64,000 nt of DNA from Nocardioides sp. ChNu-153 (GTDB lineage: Bacteria; Actinomycetota; Actinomycetes; Propionibacteriales; Nocardioidaceae), in the NCBI RefSeq assembly GCF_030466625.1, contig NZ_JADEVT010000006.1, forward strand, positions 1-64,000, written 5' to 3'. This document shows positions 1-8,013 of this stretch, piece by piece. Position numbers and translations under genes: made by a program. The notes below the pieces were generated by a model. That model was not told the origin of the DNA. It made no database searches and was given only the letters and a program-made list of their open reading frames with translations. Position 1 is the stretch's first letter; every line of letters begins with the position of its first letter.

Positions 1-287
1 TGCGGCGCGGGGGCCGGGCGGGAGGTCGACCGGCGCGAGGGGCGGCCGGCGGGGTAGAGGTCGGCGTCGGTCGGGCCCTGCTGCGCGCCGGCCCCGGCCG
101 CCGCTGCGCCCGGGGCCCCGCCGCCCGGGAGCAGCCGGGTGCTCTCGTCGTCGGGCCCGGGGCGCGGACGACGGCGCGTCGGCTGGGTCTGGTCGGGCCG
201 GGGGGCACTGCCGGAGGAGCCGTAGAGCCACTCGTACTCGGGGGTGCCCTCCTCGGGCCGTCCTCCCCGCCGCTGACCGTCTGCCAT
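1..287 (-). CDS. N-terminal part of a probable LCP-family protein (cut by window edge)
   Basis: An uninterrupted frame runs leftwards off the window from an ATG at 287. The visible 95 residues are hydrophilic and disordered: an acidic start containing PEYEWLYG, then Arg/Pro-rich stretches and an Ala/Gly-rich run. LytR-CpsA-Psr proteins of Nocardioidaceae often carry such a cytosolic tail before their membrane segment, and the divergent neighbour at 353 is a clear LCP protein, so a second LCP ligase (attaching glycopolymers to peptidoglycan) is the best guess. No catalytic domain or membrane helix lies inside the window, so the family is inferred from context only. The 65-bp divergent gap would hold both promoters. 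Confidence 0.5.
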   Translation of the reverse strand, partial: MADGQRRGGRPEEGTPEYEWLYGSSGSAPRPDQTQPTRRRPRPGPDDESTRLLPGGGAPGAAAAGAGAQQGPTDADLYPAGRPSRRSTSRPAPAP

Positions 288-352
288 GAGGGGGACGCTA
301 CCGTCCGCGACCCCGGCGTGGCGTCACCGCTGGTACGCGTGGGGCTGGTGAG

Positions 353-2014
353 ATGAGCCGCGCAAGCCCTGGCGCTCCTTCCCCGGCGAGAAAGGCCTGC
401 TCGATGCCGCCTACCGACCTGCCCACGCGCGACCGCGTGGGCGGCCCGTCGGGCCCACCGCCCCCCGGTGCGCGGAGGCCCCGTCCGGCGCCGCCCGCCG
501 TGCGGGCTCCGCGCCCCCGCGCGGACGACCCCGAGCGGCGTGCCGCGGGGGTGCGCTTCCGGCGCGCCCTCACGCTCATGCTCATGACGCTGGTCCTGCC
601 CGGGTCGGCGCAGCTCGTGGCCGGCGACCGGCGGGTCGGCCGCTTCGCCCTGCGCGTGTGGCTGGGCCTCGTCGGCGTCGTCGCCCTGGTCGCGCTCGTC
701 AGCCTCGTGTGGGACGGCTTCGCGTTCTCCCTGGCGCTCAACACCGACGTGCTCGGCGTGCTGCGCCTGCTGCTGATCGCGCTCGCCCTCGGGTGGGCCG
801 CGCTGTTCGTCGACGCCTGGCGCCTCGGCGAGCCCATGACGCTCCAGCGCAACCGCCGGCTCGTCGCTGTGGGCGTCAACGGCGTGCTGTGCTTCTCCGT
901 CGTCGGCTCGCTGCTCTTCGGCGCCCACATCGTGGGCGCGGGCCAGGGAGCCATCCAGACCGTCTTCGGCGAGGGCGAGGCGACCGAGGCGACGGGGGGC
1001 CGCTACAACGTGCTGCTGCTCGGTGCCGACGCCGGGGACGGACGCGTCGGCCTGCGGACCGACTCGATGACCCTCGCGAGCATCGACGAGCAGAGCGGCG
1101 AGACCGTGCTGGTCTCGCTGCCGCGCAACCTGGCCAACTTCCCCTTCGCCCCCGGCTCGGTGATGGACGAGCAGTTCCCCGACGGGTTCGACTGCGAGGG
1201 CTGCTACCTCAACGGCGTCACGACCTGGGCCACCGACCACCCCGACCTGTTCGGGGCGTCGTCGTCGGCGAGCGAGGACGAGCTGTTCGAGATCGGGATG
1301 GACGCGACGCTCTCGGCGGTCGAGGGCGTCACCGACCTCGACGTGAACTACTGGGCCATGGTGGACATGGGCGGGTTCGAGCGCCTGGTCGACGCGGTCG
1401 GCGGCGTGGAGATGAACGTGCGCAGCCGCATCCCGATCGGCGGCGTCGGCTCCCCGGTGTACGGCTACATCGAGCCGGGCGTGCAGCAGCTCGACGGCTA
1501 CCAGGCCCTGTGGTTCTCCCGCTCGCGGGAGGACTCCGACGACTACTCGCGCATGGCGCGCCAGAAGTGCGTCATGAGCGCGATGCTGCAGCAGCTGGAC
1601 CCGGCCACGCTGGTCTCCCGCTTCGGCGAGATCGCCGCAGCCGGCTCCGCGATGCTCGAGACGAGCATCCCGCGCAGCGAGCTCGACACGTTCGTCGACC
1701 TCGCCCTGAAGGCGCGCAGCGAGCCGATCGCCACCGTGTCGATCGTGCCGCCGGCCGTCGACACGGCGAACCCGGACATGGCGGTCGTGCACCGCATGAT
1801 CGACGACGCCGTGGGACGCAGCAGCGCGACGGCGGACTCCGCAGCCGAGGCCGCGGCCGAGGCGGAGGCGAGCGCCGCGGCGACGGAGGCGGCGACGGAG
1901 TCCGACGCCGAGGCCGAGGTCGAGGGCGAGCCCACGGTCACCGGTGGCTCGCTCGGCTCGCGCGACGACGGCTACACGGCCAACGAGACGACGGACCTCG
2001 GCTCCTCCTGCTGA
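353..2014 (+). CDS. LCP (LytR-CpsA-Psr) family cell-wall glycopolymer ligase
   Basis: LCP enzymes move undecaprenyl-linked glycopolymers onto peptidoglycan outside the membrane. The 553-aa product has a basic, Pro-rich cytosolic N-terminus, then four hydrophobic segments near residues 70-95, 100-120, 133-155 and 172-195, more than the single helix usual in the family. The extracellular LCP domain starts near residue 217 with NVLLLGADAG and continues with LRTDSMTLASID and LVSLPRNL, which supply the Arg and Asp residues that bind pyrophosphate and metal. The last 70 residues are an Ala/Glu low-complexity tail. An alternative start is the ATG at 404, preceded by GAGAAAGG. In M. tuberculosis the LCP gene Rv3267 sits beside the TIGR03089 gene and manC, as here. 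Confidence 0.88.
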   Translation: MSRASPGAPSPARKACSMPPTDLPTRDRVGGPSGPPPPGARRPRPAPPAVRAPRPRADDPERRAAGVRFRRALTLMLMTLVLPGSAQLVAGDRRVGRFALRVWLGLVGVVALVALVSLVWDGFAFSLALNTDVLGVLRLLLIALALGWAALFVDAWRLGEPMTLQRNRRLVAVGVNGVLCFSVVGSLLFGAHIVGAGQGAIQTVFGEGEATEATGGRYNVLLLGADAGDGRVGLRTDSMTLASIDEQSGETVLVSLPRNLANFPFAPGSVMDEQFPDGFDCEGCYLNGVTTWATDHPDLFGASSSASEDELFEIGMDATLSAVEGVTDLDVNYWAMVDMGGFERLVDAVGGVEMNVRSRIPIGGVGSPVYGYIEPGVQQLDGYQALWFSRSREDSDDYSRMARQKCVMSAMLQQLDPATLVSRFGEIAAAGSAMLETSIPRSELDTFVDLALKARSEPIATVSIVPPAVDTANPDMAVVHRMIDDAVGRSSATADSAAEAAAEAEASAAATEAATESDAEAEVEGEPTVTGGSLGSRDDGYTANETTDLGSSC

Positions 2015-2033
2015 GACCCTCACCACCCCCGCG

Positions 2034-2077
2034 GCGGCGCCGCTCCCCGGTCCTCGGGGGGCGGCGCCGCTGCTTTT
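2034..2077 (+). terminator. Rho-independent terminator after the LCP gene
   Basis: Two 15-nt arms (2034-2048 and 2056-2070) of G/C sequence pair around a 7-nt loop with one T/G mismatch, and TTTT follows at 2074-2077. It begins 20 bases after the LCP stop and separates that gene from the amidase leader. Confidence 0.8.
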
Positions 2078-2260
2078 CTGGCGTGTCGCGCCACGAACGG
2101 GCCGATTTGACGGTTAAATCGTCTGTGTGCTCGGCGTGTCGGCTTGCTAATTACACTCGTGTAGTTCGCGCATTCGCTTGCCGGTAACGGAAGTGACGTG
2201 TGTGATTACTGCTGTCTCGTGTGAAAACTTCCCCCCTCGCGCGCAGGAGCAGAGTCACCC
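2078..2260 (+). promoter_or_regulatory. AT-richer leader/promoter region of the amidase gene
   Basis: This 183-bp gap is clearly lower in GC than its flanks. It contains GATTT-N7-AAATC (2104-2120), a TAATTACACT stretch that could be a -10 region near 2148-2157, and a GTAAC/GTGAC near-repeat around 2183-2196. MtrA-type regulators of cell-wall hydrolases use GTAAC-like repeats, but the match is weak. No known riboswitch core was recognised. Confidence 0.35.
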
Positions 2261-5197
2261 ATGCCACCCAGCAAGGCCCGTTTCGTCACCGCCTGCCAGC
2301 AGCTCTTGGCGCTGTTCGCCGTCCTCGCGGTCCTGGCCCCCGCGGCCAACACCATCTCGCTCGACGTCACCCACGCCCCCGAGGCGGCGACCCTCCCGGT
2401 CGCCGCGGCGGCCGACGAGGCCCCGGTGGCCACGGCCCCGGTGGAGCCGACCGTCGCCGAGGTGCCCCTGACCGACGCCGAGGGCGTGGCGGAGGAGGAC
2501 ACGACGACCGGTGCGTCCGTGGAGCCGCCGCTCGCCCCCGCCGCGCCGACGACGGCCGCGGAGTCGACCGTGGCCGCGGAGCCCGCGCCGGCGACGACGG
2601 AGCCGGCCGCTGAGCCGGTCGCGGTGCCCGCGACGGAGCTCACGAGCGAGCCGCAGCCCGTCACCGGCTTCGGCGCGGTCGGCGTCACCTGGGACCCGCA
2701 GGTGCAGGTCACCGGGGACGACATCGACTTCCGCGTGCGCACCGCGACCGCGGGCACGTGGTCGGCCTGGGAGGAGCTGCCCTACGAGGCGGAGGCCACG
2801 GACGGCGCCGACGACACCGACGCCGCGGACGCGACCGCCGAGGCCGACGCCCGCCCGGGCACCGAGCTCGTCTTCGTGGGCGAGGTCGACGAGGTGCAGG
2901 TCGACGTCGTCGCCCCGGGCGGCGTGCCGGCGGACCTCACCGTGTCGGTCATCGACCCGGGGGAGACCACCGTCGTCGAGGAGGCCCCGGAGTACGACGG
3001 CACCACGACCGCCGACCCCACCGCGGCGACCACGGCGTCGTACGACGCGGGCAGCGCCACCGGCGCCACCACCGCGACCACCACGGCCGCGTCCGACACC
3101 CCCGACGCCTCGGCGCAGGGTGACCTCCGGCTGGCCGCCGCGGCGTCCGTGCCGCAGCCCGCCATCTACTCGCGCGCCCAGTGGGGTGCCGACGAGTCGA
3201 TGCGCGACAGCGCCCCGCGCTACGCGGCCGTGCGCGGTGCGGTCATCCACCACACGGTGAACGCGAACGACTACACCGCCGCTCAGGTGCCGGGCATCAT
3301 CCGCGGCATCTACGCGTACCACACCAAGTCCCAGGGCTGGGCCGACGTCGGCTACAACTTCCTCGTCGACAAGTTCGGCCGGTTGTGGGAGGGCCGCTAC
3401 GGCGGCATCACGAAGGCGGTCCGCGGCGCGCACATCTCGGCGTACAACGACTACGCGTTCGGCATCTCGGCCATCGGCAACTACGAGACCGCCCAGCCCA
3501 GCGCCGCCATGGTGCAGGCCATCGCGAACCTCCTCGCGTGGAAGCTCGCGATCCACGGCGTCGACGCGGCCTCGACCAACCAGAGCTTCGGCGGCGACCG
3601 GTTCCCGGCGATCATCGGGCACCGCGACGGCGGCCAGACGGCCTGCCCGGGCAAGTACCTCTACGCCAAGATCCCGGGCATCCGCACCGAGGCCAAGCGC
3701 ATCCAGAACGGCGCCAGCGCGCCGGCCCCGGCCCCGACCCCGGCGCCCACGCCGGCCCCGGGCAGCACGGTCAGCAAGCCGGCCATCACCGGCTCGAACC
3801 TGATCGGCAACAGCTACCCCGACGTGCCGTTCCGCATGAGCGACGGTCGCGTGTGGCTGCTGCCCACCGGTGGGCTCACCTCCTACACCGCCCCGGTCAA
3901 GCTGACCGGCAGCTTCACCGGCGCCCAGGGCGTCGCCCTGTCGCCGGACCTGACGGGCGACGGCCGCGCCGACATGGTCATCGTCGACCGCGGCGGTGCG
4001 GCGTGGATCCGCCCGGGCACGGGCGGCGGCGGGTTCGCCACGACGAAGCTGGCGAGCGCCTCGATGTTCCGCGGCACCGACAACCTGACGCCCGTCGGCG
4101 ACATCGACGGCGACGGCAGGAACGACCTGCTGGCCCGCTTCAAGGCCACGGGTGAGACCTACGTGTACCTCGGCAACGGCCGCGGCGGCTTCACCCCCAC
4201 GAAGGTGGCGCGCGACTGGCGCAGCTACGAGCTCATCACGAGTGTCGGGGACCTGACCGACGACGGGAAGCCCGACCTCGTCATGCGCGACACGGCCGGG
4301 AAGCTGTGGATCATCCCGGGCGGCGTGGCCGGCACCGTCAAGGGTCGCGTCGTCGCGATGGGCGCGCGGATCCAGGTGCCCGGGGACTTCGGCTCCATCT
4401 CCGCGATGGGCGGCTGGGGCGACGTCACGGCCGACCGCAAGGCCGACCTGGTCGTGCGTCTGTCCAGCGGCACCGTCTACATCATGCCGGGCAACGGGGA
4501 CGCCCGCCTCGGTCCGGCCCGCGGCCCGGTCGCGACCAAGGGCGCCTACCGCAGCATCTCCGGCGGCGGCAACGTCATCGGCGGCAGCTCGCCCGACCTG
4601 CTGACGCGCGTCGGGGACGACGTCTACCTGCTGCCGCACTCGGGCAAGGTGGACCACACCCCGGCTGTCGCGACCAACGTCGTCGTGCCCGCCGCGACCC
4701 AGATGTTCAACGTGGGCGACTGGGACAAGGACGGCCGGGGCGACCTCGTCACCCGCAGCTCCGGGGGCGGGCTCACGCTGTGGCGCGGCACCGGGACCGG
4801 CACGTTCGCGGCCGGGGTGCCCCTCGGCTCCGGCGTCGAGGGCGTCACGTCGCTGCGGTTCGTCGGCGACGTCACCAGCGACGGGATGCCCGACTTCTTC
4901 GGCCGCTCGGCCGAGGGCACGCTGCGGATCTTCCCCGGCAACGGCGTCAACGGGTTCAAGCCGGGCATCTCCGCGTCGCAGCGCCTGGCCGACTGGTACT
5001 CGTACGGCGGGCTCGACCTGCGCGGCTACGACCTCGTGACGACCGTCGCGTCGCTGACCGGGGCGGGCCGGCCCGACCTCGTCATCCGCCACAAGTCGAC
5101 AGGGCTGCTGCGCCTGGTGCAGTGGGACGCCTCCGGACGCGTGGTCACCAACCGCGTGCTCGCCCAGGCGTCGTCGAAGGTCAACCTGCTGGGCTGA
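2261..5197 (+). CDS. Secreted N-acetylmuramoyl-L-alanine amidase with FG-GAP repeats
   Basis: The predicted role is hydrolysis of the amide bond between MurNAc and the stem peptide. The 978-aa protein starts with a signal peptide (about residues 1-32, basic start, then LLALFAVLAVLAPAA). An Ala/Thr/Glu-rich region follows to residue 300. A PGRP/amidase_2 domain lies near 301-480, with zinc ligands seen in VIHHT, in GHRDGGQTACPG (His and Cys) and the typical GYNFLVD. After a PAPTPAPTPAP linker, residues 510-970 hold FG-GAP/VCBS repeats such as DLTGDGRADMV, DIDGDGRNDLL, DLTDDGKPDLV and DWDKDGRGDLV, Ca-binding loops that form a beta-propeller. The start ATG is preceded by GCAGGAGCAG. The 3' end overlaps the convergent TIGR03089 gene by 17 bp. 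Confidence 0.92.
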   Translation: MPPSKARFVTACQQLLALFAVLAVLAPAANTISLDVTHAPEAATLPVAAAADEAPVATAPVEPTVAEVPLTDAEGVAEEDTTTGASVEPPLAPAAPTTAAESTVAAEPAPATTEPAAEPVAVPATELTSEPQPVTGFGAVGVTWDPQVQVTGDDIDFRVRTATAGTWSAWEELPYEAEATDGADDTDAADATAEADARPGTELVFVGEVDEVQVDVVAPGGVPADLTVSVIDPGETTVVEEAPEYDGTTTADPTAATTASYDAGSATGATTATTTAASDTPDASAQGDLRLAAAASVPQPAIYSRAQWGADESMRDSAPRYAAVRGAVIHHTVNANDYTAAQVPGIIRGIYAYHTKSQGWADVGYNFLVDKFGRLWEGRYGGITKAVRGAHISAYNDYAFGISAIGNYETAQPSAAMVQAIANLLAWKLAIHGVDAASTNQSFGGDRFPAIIGHRDGGQTACPGKYLYAKIPGIRTEAKRIQNGASAPAPAPTPAPTPAPGSTVSKPAITGSNLIGNSYPDVPFRMSDGRVWLLPTGGLTSYTAPVKLTGSFTGAQGVALSPDLTGDGRADMVIVDRGGAAWIRPGTGGGGFATTKLASASMFRGTDNLTPVGDIDGDGRNDLLARFKATGETYVYLGNGRGGFTPTKVARDWRSYELITSVGDLTDDGKPDLVMRDTAGKLWIIPGGVAGTVKGRVVAMGARIQVPGDFGSISAMGGWGDVTADRKADLVVRLSSGTVYIMPGNGDARLGPARGPVATKGAYRSISGGGNVIGGSSPDLLTRVGDDVYLLPHSGKVDHTPAVATNVVVPAATQMFNVGDWDKDGRGDLVTRSSGGGLTLWRGTGTGTFAAGVPLGSGVEGVTSLRFVGDVTSDGMPDFFGRSAEGTLRIFPGNGVNGFKPGISASQRLADWYSYGGLDLRGYDLVTTVASLTGAGRPDLVIRHKSTGLLRLVQWDASGRVVTNRVLAQASSKVNLLG

Positions 5198-5954
5198 TCC
5201 GCTCGTCGCGCTCGAGGACGACGCGCCGCTCCCGCCACCACGGCGCGAGCGGCGCGTCGTCGTCGGTGAGGACGAGCGAGCCGCCGGCCGCCAGCACCGA
5301 CCACGCGGTCGCGACCGCGCCCTCGTCGGTCAGGGCGTGGGCGAGCACGCGCGCGGGCTCCGAGCCCGTGGCGGCGAACAGCTCGGCGTGGGTGCGCGCA
5401 CCGAGCGCCGCGTCCTGGGGGGTCGGCGGGTCGAGCGCGACGTACGCGTCGGGCTGGCCCCACACCTCGACGCCGAGGTCGTGGACGCCGGCGGGCACAC
5501 CGGTCGCGAAGGGGCGCGCGAGCGGGGTGAGCGCCGCCGCCACCACGACGCGCCGGCCCGCCTCGGGGGCCCAGCGCTCGAGGCGGTCCGGGCCGACGAC
5601 CACCGCGTCGGCCTCGTCGGCGCCGGGGTGGTCGGGCAGCAGCACGACGAGGCCCGCGGTCCACGCGGCCCCGGCGACGACGGGACCGAGCCAGTGGGTG
5701 GGCAGGTCGACGAGGAGGCGGTCGCCGCGCTCGAGGTCGAGCGCGTCGGTGAGCAGCCCGGCGGTCTTGGCGACCCAGTTCGCGTAGGTCGTCACGGACA
5801 GCTCGGTCCGGTCCACCACCTGGCCGTCGGCGTCGTGGGCGTACCAGGTGAGCAGCGGGCGACCCGGCTCGGCGCGCAGCAGGTCGGCGAGCAGCGTCGC
5901 GAAGGTGGCGGGACGGTGACGGGCGGGTGCGGCGGCGTGGGTCACGTCGGCCAT
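5181..5954 (-). CDS. TIGR03089 family protein (AMP-binding-like)
   Basis: This 257-aa protein resembles the N-terminal half of an adenylate-forming (acyl-CoA synthetase-like) enzyme without the catalytic C-terminal domain, as is usual for TIGR03089. Visible pieces include TFATLLADLLRAEPGRPLLTWY, LSVTTYANWVAKTAGLL and a late GGSLVLTDDD. No ATP-binding P-loop of a full ligase was seen, so activity is doubtful. The ATG at 5954 has AGAAGG eight bases upstream; a longer start at 5984 would overlap the divergent manC start. In M. tuberculosis the corresponding gene (Rv3268) sits next to an LCP gene, matching this arrangement. Function unknown. Confidence 0.8.
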   Translation of the reverse strand: MADVTHAAAPARHRPATFATLLADLLRAEPGRPLLTWYAHDADGQVVDRTELSVTTYANWVAKTAGLLTDALDLERGDRLLVDLPTHWLGPVVAGAAWTAGLVVLLPDHPGADEADAVVVGPDRLERWAPEAGRRVVVAAALTPLARPFATGVPAGVHDLGVEVWGQPDAYVALDPPTPQDAALGARTHAELFAATGSEPARVLAHALTDEGAVATAWSVLAAGGSLVLTDDDAPLAPWWRERRVVLERDERISPAG

Positions 5955-5969
5955 CCTCCCAGCCTTCTC

Positions 5970-5975
5970 TACGAT
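5970..5975 (+). promoter_or_regulatory. -10 box TACGAT for leaderless manC
   Basis: TACGAT ends seven bases before the ATG at 5983, the spacing expected for a leaderless actinobacterial transcript. The box overlaps the upstream in-frame ATG at 5974, which argues for 5983 as the true start. Confidence 0.5.
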
Positions 5976-5982
5976 GCCCGAC

Positions 5983-7053
5983 ATGACTCCTTCCTCTGTC
6001 GAGGCGGTGATCGTCGCGGGTGGGTTCGGCTCCCGGCTCCTCCCGCTGACGGCCCGTCGTCCCAAGCACCTGCTCGACGTCGGCGGCGTGCCCTTCCTCG
6101 AGCACCAGATCGCGCGGCTCGCCGAGGCGGGGGTCGACCACGTCGTGCTCGCCACGTCGTACCACGCCGACCAGTTCCGCCCGGTGCTCGGCGACGGCAG
6201 CCGCTGGGGGGTGCGCATCGACTACGTGCTGGAGGAGCAGCCGCTCGGCACGGGCGGGGCCATCCGCAACGTCGCGGACGCCCTGACCGACGACCCGGAC
6301 GGCGCCGTCGTCATCCTCAACGGCGACGTGCTCTCGGGCCACGACCTGCCCGCGCAGCTCGAGGACTTCCGCACCCCGCGCGACGGGCAGCGCGTCGACG
6401 TGAGCCTCCACCTCGTCGAGGTCGAGGACGCCCGCGCGTTCGGCTGCGTGCCCACCGACGCGGCCGGCCGGGTGACCGCGTTCGTGGAGAAGTCCGACGA
6501 CCCCGTCACCAACCAGGTCAACGCCGGTTGCTACGTCTTCCGCCGCGACGTCATCGACACCATCCCCGCCGGTGAGGTCGTCTCGGTCGAGCGGGAGACC
6601 TTCCCCGGCCTCGTGGCCGACGGCCGCCTCGTCGTCGGCTTCGTCGAGACCGCCTACTGGCGCGACGTGGGTACGCCGGCCGCCCTGGTGGGCGCGTCGC
6701 GCGACGTCGTCCTCGGCGTGGCGCCGACCCCGGCCATCGGCGCGGCGGAGGCCGGCGCGCGCGTCGCCGAGGGAGCCACCGTCCGCAGCGACCACGTCGG
6801 CGGGGGATCGGTCGTCATGAAGGAGGCCACCGTCGAGGCGGGGGCCGTGGTCGAGGGCAGCATCGTCATGACCGGCGCCGTCGTCGAGGCGGGCGCCCGG
6901 GTCACGGACTCGGTCGTCGGGCCCTGGGCCCGGGTGGGTCGCGACGCGGTGCTGCGGGGGGCGACGCTCGGCGACGAGGTCGTCGTCACCGCGGGCGCGC
7001 ACGTCACCGACGAGCGCGTCGACGTCGGCAGCACCGTGGGCGCCGGGGACTGA
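5983..7053 (+). CDS. manC: Sugar-1-phosphate nucleotidyltransferase (GDP-mannose pyrophosphorylase-like)
   Basis: Predicted to join a sugar-1-phosphate to a nucleotide (probably mannose-1-P + GTP to GDP-mannose) for mannolipid and wall glycan synthesis. The 356-aa protein opens with the nucleotidyltransferase signature VIVAGGFGSRLLPLT followed by RRPKHLLDVGG. NGDVLSG carries the metal-binding Asp, and FVEKSD and NAGCYVF are typical active-site elements. From about residue 250 a left-handed beta-helix is suggested by repeated hexapeptides such as VEAGAVVEGSIVM and VGRDAVLRGATLG. Its place near LCP, TIGR03089, fbiA/B and whiB2 matches the M. tuberculosis Rv3264c region, which suggests the mannose enzyme rather than a glucose or rhamnose one. 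Sugar specificity is not proven by sequence. Confidence 0.82.
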   Translation: MTPSSVEAVIVAGGFGSRLLPLTARRPKHLLDVGGVPFLEHQIARLAEAGVDHVVLATSYHADQFRPVLGDGSRWGVRIDYVLEEQPLGTGGAIRNVADALTDDPDGAVVILNGDVLSGHDLPAQLEDFRTPRDGQRVDVSLHLVEVEDARAFGCVPTDAAGRVTAFVEKSDDPVTNQVNAGCYVFRRDVIDTIPAGEVVSVERETFPGLVADGRLVVGFVETAYWRDVGTPAALVGASRDVVLGVAPTPAIGAAEAGARVAEGATVRSDHVGGGSVVMKEATVEAGAVVEGSIVMTGAVVEAGARVTDSVVGPWARVGRDAVLRGATLGDEVVVTAGAHVTDERVDVGSTVGAGD

Positions 7054-7085
7054 CCCCGCACCACCCCCGAGCACGCCCCCGAGCA

Positions 7086-7126
7086 CGACGAAGGGCCCCG
7101 GTCGGCGCGACCGGGGCCCTTCGTCG
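7086..7126. terminator. Strong hairpin between convergent manC and DUF3105 genes
   Basis: Perfect 19-bp arms (7086-7104 and 7108-7126) flank a 3-nt loop. Symmetry lets it serve both convergent genes. No U-tract follows on either side, so it may act as a hairpin-only terminator, common in GC-rich actinobacteria. Confidence 0.8.
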
Positions 7127-7155
7127 TACCCCCGCCGGGTCGGCGGGGGAGTGGC

Positions 7156-7923
7156 TCACATGGCGTTCGGCTCCCACGAGTTGGTGTAGGGCCAGCGCAG
7201 CATGAAGTCCTCGAGCGCCTCGCCGCTCGGGGCGGAGCAGTACTGCACGACGCCGAAGCCGCTGTCGCCCTCCTCGGGCAGGTCCTCGGGCGCCTCGCCG
7301 ACGGCGGGCTCGGCCGAGGAGGCCCAGTGGGCGATGGCGATGTGCTGGCCCTCGGGGAAGGCGGTGCCGCCGTCCTCCTCGCCCTTCCACGGCGCGGCCT
7401 TGAACTTGAGGCGGAAGTTGTCGGTGCCCTTCAGCTTGCTCGCGATGCCGCGGATCTCGTCCATCATCTCCTCGTCCTCCCACGCCGTCTGGTCGTACCA
7501 GAGGAACGTGTAGCCGTGCTCGAGGTTGTGGACCAGCTGCTCGACCTCGGGGGCCTCGTCCCAGCCGTAGAACTTGCGCTCCATCGGGGCGGGCACGCTG
7601 CGGTGGGGACCGAAGATGGCCGGGGAGGTCTCGTAGGTGATGTCCCCGTCGTCCTGGTGGTCCTGGTTGCCCGTCGCCGCGAGCACCTGCTCGGGGCTGC
7701 AGGTGTCGGCGGGCTCACCGATGCTCGCGAGGTCGATGTCGTTGAACTGGCGCAGCTCCCACCAGTTCATCACCGGGCGGTACGCCGCGGCGGCGACGAT
7801 GAGGAGCGCGACCACGCCGCAGACGCCGACGATCATGAAGCTGCCGCGGCGCTCGGCGCGCTGGTGCGCCTTCAGCTGCTTCTTGGCCTTGGCGGCACGG
7901 TCGTTGCTGGGGGTCTTCGCCAC
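7156..7923 (-). CDS. DUF3105 membrane-anchored protein
   Basis: The 255-aa protein has a basic, Lys-rich cytosolic start, one membrane helix (about residues 30-48, MIVGVCGVVALLIVAAAAY) and an outward domain of the DUF3105 type. The domain contains YETSPAIFGPHR and VHNLEHGYTFLWY, with the conserved His and Glu residues typical of this family. Function is unknown; the conserved His/Glu suggest a metal site, which is inference. It lies 90 bp downstream of fbiB on the same strand and may be read through from the fbiAB transcript. Its 3' end faces the strong hairpin at 7086-7126. Confidence 0.8.
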   Translation of the reverse strand: MAKTPSNDRAAKAKKQLKAHQRAERRGSFMIVGVCGVVALLIVAAAAYRPVMNWWELRQFNDIDLASIGEPADTCSPEQVLAATGNQDHQDDGDITYETSPAIFGPHRSVPAPMERKFYGWDEAPEVEQLVHNLEHGYTFLWYDQTAWEDEEMMDEIRGIASKLKGTDNFRLKFKAAPWKGEEDGGTAFPEGQHIAIAHWASSAEPAVGEAPEDLPEEGDSGFGVVQYCSAPSGEALEDFMLRWPYTNSWEPNAM

Positions 7924-8013
7924 GGTCAGGCTTTCCTCACGGGTGGACGGCGGTCAGGAGGGTGTGCGCGCGGGCGTGCACGGGCGCCCCGGGCGGGCGC
8001 ACGAGGGGAGAGT

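Noticed and set aside
2078..2260. c-di-AMP (ydaO-type) riboswitch before the amidase gene
   Set aside because: The conserved core sequences and pairing pattern were not found; only a cell-wall hydrolase context suggested it.
2255..5092. 945-aa minus-strand open frame opposite the amidase gene
   Set aside because: It is a mirror of a GC-rich gene; its product is Arg/Gly/Asp/Val low-complexity with no domain, while the plus strand encodes a clear amidase.
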